Source: Zingiber officinale (taxonomy: Eukaryota; Streptophyta; Magnoliopsida; Zingiberales; Zingiberaceae). Taken from it: DNA of 64,000 bases. The notes under the pieces are model-generated. The model was given only the letters and a program-made list of their open reading frames with translations. It had not been told where the DNA came from and made no database searches. Position numbers and translations under genes: made by a program. Shown here piece after piece: positions 56,201 to 64,000 of this stretch; position 1 is the stretch's first letter, and each line of letters opens with the position of its first letter. Where the stretch lies: the NCBI RefSeq assembly GCF_018446385.1, contig NC_056004.1:25116492-25180491 (forward strand), read 5' to 3'.

Positions 56201-58190
56201 TATTTTTGAGATTAGGAAAAAATTAGGAATCCATAGAAACTTGTTTCATGAAATTCCGACATCTCTAGGTCCATATTTAGTGTCTCCGATTAATTTTTCT
56301 TTTCTTTTTTAATTTTTTTAATTCTGGGACGAATCCAGGATTCGTCTCAAAATTTGGGACGAATCCAAGATTCGTCCCAAAATCTGAGATGAATCCATGA
56401 ATTCGTCCCAGATTTAAAAATAAATAAATAAATTCATCCTAGAATTTAAAAACTAGAGATCTCGGAATTTAATGAAACAAGTTTCTATGCATTCATAATT
56501 TTCTCCTGATCATAAAAATATACTAATTCTAAATTTTAACCTAATATATTGAGTGTGGTGATTTTTTAACACGAATATGACCTAATTCTTAATAAAAAAT
56601 TCACCACAGTCAATATAATATGTTAAAATTATGGATAAGGATATTTTTGAGATTAGGAAAAAATTAGGAATCAATAGAAACTTATTTCGTGAAATTCCGA
56701 CATCTCTAGGTCCATATTTAGTGAAACATAGATAGTTTAATGTTAATTAAGTATGTTAGCGTTTAACGTATGTTTGAATATGTGTCTAAAACTTTAAATA
56801 TATACCTACGGATGTCAGAATTTTATGAAACAAGATTCTATGAGTTTCTAATTTTCTCCTGATTGTAAAAATGTCCTCATCTATAATTTTACCCTAATAT
56901 TTTGAGTGTTGTGATTTTTTAACTTGAATTTAAAGAATTTGGTTTAAAAAATCACTACACTAAATATATTAGGTTAAAATTATGAAGGAGGATTTATTTA
57001 TGATTATTACAAAATTAGAAACCCATAGAAACTTGTTTCATGAAATTCCGACATCTCTAGGTTCATATTTAGTGTCTCCGATTAATTTTTCTTTTATTTT
57101 TAAATTTATTTAAATTTGGGACGAATCCTGGATTTGTCCCAAAATCTGGGACGAATCCAGGAATTCGTCCCAAAATCTGGGACAAATCCAGGATTCGTCC
57201 CAGAATTAAAAAAATGAAAAAATAAAATAAATATCATTCGGAAGGCCTAAATATGAACTTAGAGATCTCGGAATTTAATGAAATAAGTTTCTATGTATTC
57301 ATAATTTTCTCCTGATCATAAAAATATCTTAATCCTGAATTTTAACCTAATATATTGAGTGTGGTGATTTTTTAACACGAATATGACCTAATGATTAATA
57401 AAAAATTCACCACAGTCAATATAATATGTTAAAATTATGGATAAGGATATTTTTGAGATTAGGAAAAAATTAGGAATCCATAGAAACTTGTTTCATGAAA
57501 TTCCGACATCTCTAGGTCCATATTTAGTGTCTCCGATTAATTTTTCTTTTCTTTTTTAATTTTCTTAAATCTGGGACGAATCCTGGATTCGTCCCAAAAT
57601 TTGGGACGAATCCTGGATTCGTCCCAAAATTTGGGACGAATCCTGGAATTCGTCCCCAAATCTGGGACGAATCCAGGAATTCGTCCCAAAATCTGGGACG
57701 AATCCAGGATTCGTCCCAGATTTAAAAAAAATAAAAAATAAAATAAACATCATTCCGAAGGCCTAAATATGGACCTAGAGATCTCGGAATTTAATGAAAC
57801 AAGTTTCTATGCATTCATAATTTTCTCCTGATCATAAAAATATACTAATTCTAAATTTTAACCTTATATATTGAGTGTGGTGATTTTTTAACACGAATAT
57901 GACCTAATTCTTAATAAAAAATTCACCACAGTCAATATAATATGTTAAAATTATGGATAAGGATATTTTTGAGATTATGAAAAAATTAGGAATCCATAGA
58001 AACTTGTTTCGTGAAATTCCGACATCTCTAGGTCCATATTTAGTCATCCGATTAATTTTTTTTTTATTTTTTTAATTTTCTTAAATCTGGGACGAATCCT
58101 GGATTCGTCCCAAAATTTGGGACGAATCCTGGATTCGTCCCAAAATTTGGGACGAATCCAGGAATTCGTCCCAAAAGTAGGGACAAAAGT
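53285..58190. repeat. Higher-order array of fold-back blocks (alpha and beta) and palindrome clusters
   Basis: Eight alpha blocks of about 320 bp (near 53320, 53835, 54700, 55155, 55995, 56455, 57240 and 57755) alternate with clusters of the palindrome GGGACGAATCC-N-GGATTCGTCCC (for example 53647-53798, 54516-54663, 57576-57720). Alpha blocks 2, 4 and 6 are followed by a beta block of about 380 bp, starting near 54122, 55442 and 56720. The marker TATGTTAGCGTTTAACG recurs at 54151, 55474 and 56752, giving a repeat length of about 1.3 kb. Each block is itself an inverted repeat. No gene is seen. Confidence 0.85.
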
Positions 58191-58326
58191 GGCAACAAAC
58201 TATTTTTGTTTCTAAAAAACCCTATATCCCTTAATCCCACATATTCTCTTTACCCGATCTCCTTCTCGCAGCGGCGGCTGAATCCTTCTCCAGCGGTGGC
58301 GGAATCCTTCTCCTGCAGCGGCGCAG
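58191..58326 (+). other. Candidate first exon of gene-like unit in CACTA
   Basis: After the last palindrome the sequence becomes leader-like (AACCCTATATCCCTT, then GCGGCGG-rich text). It ends with a good splice donor, GCGCAG then GTAATC, at 58326/58327. Coding potential is unclear. Confidence 0.35.
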
Positions 58327-58339
58327 GTAATCCCTCTCC

Positions 58340-58745
58340 CATCTCCCCTCTCATCTGTGCGCGGCGCCGTGCCGGCCACGCTTGGCCGTGCGTGGCAGCG
58401 CTTGGGCGCTCCTTGCCGCGCGTGGGCGCGCCTGGCCGCGCGTGGCCTCACCTGGCCGCCGTCGTCGTGCCTGGCCAGGCGTGTCCTCACCTGGCCGCCG
58501 TCGTCGTGCCTGGCCAGGCGTGTCCTCGCCTGGACGCGCCTGGCCGCCGTCGTCGTGCTTGGCCGCTCGTGGCCGCACCTGGCAGCGTGTGGCTGCTCCT
58601 GGACGGGGCTGCTCACCTAGCCGCCGTCGTCGTGCCTGGCCAGGCGTGTCCTCAACTGGATGCGCCTGGCCGCCGTCGTCGTGCTTGGCCGCTCGTGGCC
58701 GCACCTGGCAGCGTGTGGCTGCTCCTGGACGGGGCTGCTCCGGTG
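58340..58745. repeat. GC-rich island with 126 bp tandem duplication
   Basis: This 400 bp block is strongly GC-rich in an AT-rich element. The phrase CTGGCCGCCGTCGTCGTGC recurs five times, and a unit of about 126 bp is present twice (from about 58493 and 58619). Frames are open in all three forward readings and on the reverse strand, which is what GC-rich repeats do. I do not call a gene. Confidence 0.75.
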
Positions 58746-60573
58746 GTTTAAATTCCGATACAGTACTTATCCGCTGTTTGTATGCTTATCCAGTTACAAT
58801 GATGATTGATTTTGTAACCTTGATTCAATCAACTCATTTTAGGTCAACATTTTATGTTATTTCTTTGAACGGTAAGAATTTGGACTTGCTAAGTCTCAGT
58901 AATTTATTCATGCATTGAATTTGTGCTTTCCATCAAATTACGCCTCTGATTTCTCATCTTATCTCCTAAGTAGAATGATAGTTGGCTTGATTTTGTGGGT
59001 TCGGCTTATCAACAAGAGTCGTCTACTGAAATTGATCATCATTCATGGCCAAAAAAATAACATTTATAGCTATTAAAAGAACAAAGTTTAGAGAGACTAA
59101 AATGCTAGTGAAAAAAGTACAAATGATTTATTATGTTAAGGTATTGACTAAATTTGTAATTTTGTTTGTGCAGGTCTCGCTCGGTGTAGTTGGAGACACT
59201 CGTATCATAAAGCATTTTTGTAGATCTTCCCCGTGGTATTCTAGCCTATCTTTAATATGCAAACTTACCAAACTTATATCTCACTTTTTATATACTGTCT
59301 CAGTTATAATTTTATTTATTTTATCAATTAATACATTGTATTTATTCCTACAGGTCATTAGAGGTGACATCTAATATTTTTTTTCCCCTCTTGTTCTACA
59401 AGCTATTTGAAGAAAAATGGTAAGTTTTTGAAAGTTCCTTTTTATGAATCAAATTTGCAATTTACTTTATCTTATATTGGAATTTTTAGTTCCGCTCTAA
59501 GTCAGATTCCTCCGCGTGACGATGATGATGATGGCGATGATGATAACGATGATGCTGGTGATGCTATTTCATGATTTTAATTATGTCTGATGATTATTTG
59601 TCTCATAATTAGTGTTTTATACATTAAACCATGCCATGTTAACTTTTCTAATTTTTATTTTATTTAATATTGTTAATTTGTTTTTAACAGGATTGGTGAG
59701 GCGAAATATGTATCGGAGAAAAAAGTAAGTATTAAATAACACACTCGTAGTTGAACATGTTAGACTTTTAATTATATTTATATATTTTTAAATTAGTTAT
59801 ATTTGAAAAGTTAAATAAAGGTATCTTTTTATATATTTGTTGAAATTTGATATTACTGCATTATTACTTCAAATTCCAAATTATGATTAGAGTTTGCCTA
59901 ATAACCAAGTAACTATGAGTACTTAAAGACTAGTATCAACTAATTGCTCATATATTAGTTTGTGTTTTTTTCATTTCAGACATTTTCATATTATAGGGAT
60001 TTTAAGAATACATCTCATTCTCTCTATGTTTGATGAAATATAATATTTGTAAAACTTGTTTGATAAGGTGAAATATGGTATATCATAACAATTTGATACA
60101 AATGAAACTGTTAGAATTGTGAGATTGTTAGAATTTAAGTTATTATCTTTCTGGTTACACATGATCTGGTTTATTCGTTTGTTTGTATGCAGGAAGAGAA
60201 GAGTTGATGGGGATGAAAGCTTTTGTGGAGAAAGAAGATGAGTTGATGTATCTTAGTTTTTTTTTAAATTTAACTCCTTGTTTAACTTCTTGGATTATTA
60301 GACTTTATAAATATTTGAGTGTTGAACTTGTATAATATTTTGGAGTCGTTTGAAGAAGATGTTGAGAACTTTGAATTTGTTGTATTGTGATTTGATTTCA
60401 ATTATTAATATATGTATCTGAAATAGGATGTGTTGAATGTATATATTGTGTTATTTGTGATATTGTTAATTAGGATGTGTTGAAAGTCTATATTTTGTTA
60501 TTTGAATTTGTTATATATATTTTATTTGAATTTATTGTAGAAATGTATAGTTGCTGGATTTTTTTTTAAATTT
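58746..60573 (+). pseudogene. Gene-like, intron-bearing unit inside CACTA, product unknown
   Basis: Splice-like sites in order are a donor at about 58871 (AACG then GTAAGAAT), acceptors at 59173 (TTTGTGCAG) and 59353 (TTCCTACAG), and an exon 59691-59724 bounded by TTTTTAACAG and GTAAGTAT. A last acceptor lies at 60192 (TGTATGCAG). One open stretch (59490-59574) encodes SALSQIPPR followed by an Asp-rich run (DDDDDGDDDNDD) and a TGA stop, so it looks like an acidic C-terminus. No conserved domain was recognised. It could be a decayed element gene, a captured host gene piece or a non-coding transcript. Confidence 0.35.
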
Positions 60574-61245
60574 AGGAACGAATTTGGCAACGAAAATAAT
60601 TTGTTCCAAACTTATCCATTGATAATTTTGCAATAAAAATATTTTTGTTCCAAATTTCATCCCAGATTCTGGGACGAATATGCGGATTCGTCCCAGAATT
60701 TGGGACGAAACTGCGGATTTGTTCCAGTATTTGGGACGAAATTTGGAATGAATATTTATTTTTTAAATGAAATTAGTATTTTCGTTGCCAAATTCGTTGT
60801 AAATTTTGCAACAAAAATAATATTCGTTGCAATGTGTCATGAAAATTAGCAACAAATTTGGCAACGAAAATATAATTTGTTGCCAAATTTGGGACAGATT
60901 TGGCAACAGAATTAAATTCATCCCCGAATTCGTCCCCAAATTCGTTGCTAAGTTTGCAACAAAATAAATTTTCGTTGCAAAATTGTATAGTATTTTGGGA
61001 CAAATAGAGTTTTTTGTTGCAAAATTGGCAACGAATTTGGGGACGAAAATATTATTCATCGCCAATTTTGTCCCCAAATTCGTTGCCAAATTTCCAACGA
61101 ACAAATATTTGTTCCAAAAGTTGGCATCAATAATTTTGGGACGAAAATATTTTCGTCCCAAATTTTGTCCCTAAATATTTTGCAACGAATTTTTTTTTCA
61201 AATTCGTCCCAAAATTTGTCCCAGAAGCCTTTATTTTTTGTAGTG
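60574..61245. repeat. CACTA right subterminal region and terminal inverted repeat
   Basis: Contains many copies of GGGACGAA, TTCGTCCC and GCAACGAAAAT in both orientations, ending in TTTTTTGTAGTG. It mirrors the left subterminal region and includes the GGGACGAAAAT/ATTTTCGTCCC pair at 61137-61160. No gene is seen. Confidence 0.82.
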
Positions 61246-61248
61246 TCC

Positions 61249-61574
61249 TTGCCTTGGCCGAATCTTACCAAGGTGCTAGCACACCTTTGTGTAAGGTTTT
61301 CTCCACCTACGTGTCCGTGTGGATACTTCTAGAGGACCGACACTTGACGGTCTAGAGATCCGGCAACTCCTTGGACGAGCGGGAACGCGAAAGGCACGCT
61401 ACAAGGGTAATGATCTTAACTTTAGTGTAGATCTAAAGTTTTTACAAACTCGTACAAGAAAAAGATTTTTCGAAAAGTTTTGTTTACGAATCTTTGCACG
61501 AGATCCATGGCTTTGGGTGACTCGGGGTTTCCGCGACGCGAAAAAGCGGTTTTCGCGGCCCGAAGAACCCAACA
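61249..61574 (+). repeat. Solo LTR, right part
   Basis: Continues the LTR interrupted at 52859 and ends AACCCAACA at 61574, followed by the CATTC duplication. No gene is seen. Confidence 0.82.
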
Positions 61575-61579
61575 CATTC

Positions 61580-63492
61580 GACATCTTAAACACAGGGAGA
61601 CTATCACACTCATAATAAGAAGGAGCCTAAAAATGTAATTTGGGATTGGTGCGGTAGTTCAATAATAATTCTATAGTGGTATGAATTATTATTGATGAAG
61701 TTAAGTTGTGTGTTCGGGGCGAACACAGGAAGCTTAATTTCATCGGGAGACCAAAACCAATTCCTCCTCTCGGTCCCTATCGTAGCCTCTTGTATATAGA
61801 GATTTATACCTACCTTCTTACCCATCCTAATGGGGTCGGCCAAGCTAGCTTGGAACCCAAGCTAGGGCCGACCAAACCAAGTGGATGAGCCAAGTTGGTG
61901 GTCGGCCAAAGCTTGGGTCCCAAGCTTAGGTGGCCGGCCACTAGAATATTAAAAAGGATTTTTATTAAAATTATTTCTTACGTGGATATCATGGTTTTAA
62001 TAAAGAGTTTAAAATGTAAATCTTTCCTTTTATAGCTTTCTACCAAAGATTAAGAAAAGATTTGAAATCTTCCCTTATTTGTGGATTGAAAGGAGATTTT
62101 AATTTTGAGAAAACTTTCCTTTTTAACCATGATCATAATTTAAAAGAGAGTTTTAAAAATTAAATATTCTCTTTTATTAGTTTCTACAAAAGATTAAGAA
62201 AAGATTTGATATCTTTCCTTGTTTGTAGATTGAAAAGAGATTTTAATTTTTAGAGATAACTTTCCTTTTTGGAAATTATCCACATGTTTAAAAGAAAGAT
62301 TTTAATTTATAAAATTTCCTTTTTACTAACCAATCATGAAGGGATTAAAATTATTGGAGAAATTTTTATAAATTTCTGGAAACAAATTAGGAAGTTTTAA
62401 TTCTTGTGTGAATTAAATTTTCCTTGTTTTGGGGAGAAAGTGGCCGGCCATATGAATTGAGAAAAGAAAATTGATTTTTAATTAATTAAATTTTCCTTGT
62501 CATGGAAAAAGAATTAAGGAAGTTTTTATTAAAATTTCCTTATTTGCCAAGACCAAGGATTATAAAAGAGGGGGTAGAGGTGCCTTCATGAAAAACAACT
62601 CTATTCTTATTCTTCCTCTCTTTTTCTTCCTTGGGGTGGCCGGCCCTATTAGTTTTCTCTTCTTCCTTTTCTTTCTTCTTCATTGGCCGGATCTTGTAAA
62701 CTCATGGAGCTTGAAGATGGCCGGATTTTAGCATGGAGAAGAAGGAGAGAAAGGAAGCATCCCTTGGAGCTTGGTGGTGGTGACCGAACCACATCTATTC
62801 TTGGAATATTTGTGGTGGACGGATCTTGCTTGGGGAAGAAGGTGGCTTAGGTGGATTCTCATCTCGGTAGATTGTTGCCCACACAATGTCCGAGGTTAGA
62901 AGAGGAATACGGTAGAAGATCAAGAGGTTATTTTTGCTTACAAAGAAAGGTATAACTAGTAATTATTTTCTGCATCATACTAGTTTTTCTTTGTATAGTT
63001 ATTTTTGGAAATACCAAACACAAGAGACATATGATTCTAGAGTTTTCGGATTTGTTTCGAATTTGTGTTTCTTTTGTTTTATTTTTCGAATTTGTGATTC
63101 GATTGTTCTTTTTTGTTAAACCTAGAGTTATTTATGGAAATTAAATATTAGCTTTCCTTAAAAGGCTTTGTCTAGGCGGTGGTGGTTGCTCCCATATCCA
63201 AGAAGGTCATGTGCCTTGCCATGTAGTCCTGGAAGCCAATTTTAGAAATTAATATTTAATAGAATTAATAACATAGGTGGATTTGAATCAATAGTGTTAA
63301 GTTCCACTTGCGATTCAAATCTAAACCATTAAGAACAGATAAGTTAAATTTGGAATCAATGATGTTAAGTTCCGTCTGTGATTCCTAATTTAATTTCTAA
63401 AGAACACAATAGGTTATTTAAGGAAAGGTTCGACACTTGTATAAAAAATTTGTACAGTGGAGCTGGTACGGTTTTCCTAGGACTAACCAACA
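61580..63492 (+). repeat. 5' LTR of copia 2, second part
   Basis: Aligns with about 1989-3722 of copia 1 in order, though with many differences in the AT-rich middle. It ends GACTAACCAACA. No gene is seen. Confidence 0.88.
61834..61940. repeat. Two hairpins in copia 2 LTR
   Basis: Hairpin 1: outer arms GGTCGGCC and GGCCGACC, inner arms CTAGCTTGG and CCAAGCTAG with a 3 nt loop (61834-61873). Hairpin 2: AAGCTTGGG, two bases, CCAAGCTT with GGCCGGCC-type flanks (61899-61940). They occupy the place of the copia 1 hairpins but the stem sequences differ. Confidence 0.75.
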
Positions 63493-64000
63493 ATTGGTAT
63501 CATAGCTAGGGTTTGCCTCTATGTGTTTGGTTTTCGAATTATGTTATGCACATGTCATACATAATTTATGCAGGATAATAGTAGGATGTGCTAACTTTGT
63601 GGTTGCAGGCTCCAACTATTATAGCTTATAGATGTTGTGTGTGATTGGACCCTTGGACATGTCAAGGGCATTATTTTTGTGTGTGCATGATTGTATGTAA
63701 CTAATACAGCAGGAGCTGTATTAGCCTTAGGATTTTAGAATTTTATTTTCGATCTAGATTACATGTACATTCCTTCGTGGAATATAGGATCGATATATGT
63801 AAAATTCTATTTTTGTCGCGGATCGGATTCTTGTGAGGCGTGGTACTTTTGGAGCATCAGAGGCGCAGCAGAATAAGAAGCAAGATGGATGCGACAAATC
63901 GACCCGATGGCGGTGGCTAAAGATGGCAGCAGCTAGGGTTGGAGCACATGGAGGACAGTAACAGGAAAATGCCATAATAGTTGGAAAATAATTTCCATAT
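63493..64000 (+). promoter_or_regulatory. Primer-binding site and leader of copia 2 (partial)
   Basis: TGGTATCATAGC at 63496-63507 is one base from the initiator-Met-type site, so it is better preserved than in copia 1. The leader matches 3723-4240 and contains no gene. The element continues off the window. Confidence 0.8.

Larger units (their letters stand above)
52860..61245. mobile_element. CACTA (En/Spm-type) DNA transposon, non-autonomous
   Basis: 8386 bp with inverted ends CACTACAAAAAA (52860-52871 and, reversed, 61234-61245) and the 3 bp duplication TCC (52857-52859 and 61246-61248), both diagnostic of the CACTA superfamily. The left 5.3 kb is an array of fold-back blocks and 23 bp palindromes, the right 0.7 kb holds related GGGACGAAT-type repeats, and a gene-like unit lies between. 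No TNP2-like or other transposase domain could be read in any frame. Confidence 0.9.
51329..61574 (+). mobile_element. Solo LTR of a third LTR-retrotransposon family, split by CACTA
   Basis: TGTTAGTTAGAGCCC to GAACCCAACA, flanked by a perfect CATTC duplication (51324-51328 and 61575-61579). Without the CACTA insertion it is about 1857 bp. It has no primer site, polypurine tract or coding region, so it is read as a solo LTR. The family looks copia-like from its TGTTAG/AACA ends, but this is not proven. Strand is assumed from the similarity of layout. Confidence 0.82.
50631..64000 (+). mobile_element. Ty1/copia element 2 (same family as copia 1), 5' LTR and leader only
   Basis: Starts TGTTAGAGTG at 50631, preceded by AAAAT (presumed target duplication, partner off the window). 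Its 5' LTR ends CCAACA at 63492 and is about 2.6 kb when the nested solo LTR is removed. The internal region to 64000 matches 3723-4240 of copia 1. It diverges noticeably from copia 1, so it is a different, probably older, insertion. Confidence 0.88.

Noticed and set aside
58206..58918. Ala/Arg/Trp-rich proteins from the GC-rich block
   Set aside because: Frames are open in several readings on both strands, composition is repeat-driven and no domain is visible.
1..64000. tRNA, rRNA or host protein genes
   Set aside because: None could be recognised. The tRNA-like strings seen are retrotransposon primer sites.

Overview
The window looks like heterochromatic, repeat-packed DNA of a flowering plant. 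No host gene was found; almost all of the 64 kb is transposable elements inserted into one another. The families are plant ones: Ty1/copia, chromodomain Ty3/gypsy, Athila-like and Tat-like Ty3/gypsy, a gag-only non-autonomous LTR element and a CACTA DNA transposon. The long GC-rich LTR blocks and the copia families recall monocots, possibly Zingiberales, but this is an impression and not a demonstrated assignment.

Left part (1-40610). The oldest layer is a decayed Athila-like element, seen at 1-832, 14652-16537, 38069-38369 and 39381-40610. Three insertions interrupt it. (a) A gag-only LTR retrotransposon on the minus strand (833-14651, target duplication TAGTA). Its 3' LTR is split by a nearly complete Ty1/copia element (1301-11250, duplication CGGGC). 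(b) A chromodomain Ty3/gypsy element (16538-38068, duplication GAAGT). Its 5' LTR is split by a second, related gypsy element (17642-28450). (c) A solo LTR of the gag-only family (38370-39380, duplication ACATC).

Middle part (40611-50630). This appears to be the 3' end of a minus-strand Tat-like gypsy element. Its 578 bp LTR and part of the Athila flank are duplicated in tandem (40363-42032). Next to the LTR lie three minisatellite arrays alternating with three plus-strand gene units, so the genes run antisense to the element. Units B and C encode a protein with a putative-gypsy-type (Transposase_28-like) N-terminus, a Ser/Pro-rich linker, a coiled coil and a conserved C-terminus. Unit B has two short introns; unit A is only a remnant.

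Right part (50631-64000). A second copy of the copia family begins at 50631 and runs off the window. Its 5' LTR holds a solo LTR of another family (51329-61574, duplication CATTC). That solo LTR holds an 8.4 kb CACTA transposon (52860-61245, duplication TCC). The CACTA element is built of fold-back blocks separated by short perfect palindromes, and it contains a GC-rich, intron-bearing gene-like unit without a recognisable transposase.

Insertion order can be read from the nesting: Athila-like, then Tat-like, then copia, then solo LTR, then CACTA. Every coding region recognised is broken by stops or frameshifts, except that unit B needs only one frameshift and is otherwise well preserved.
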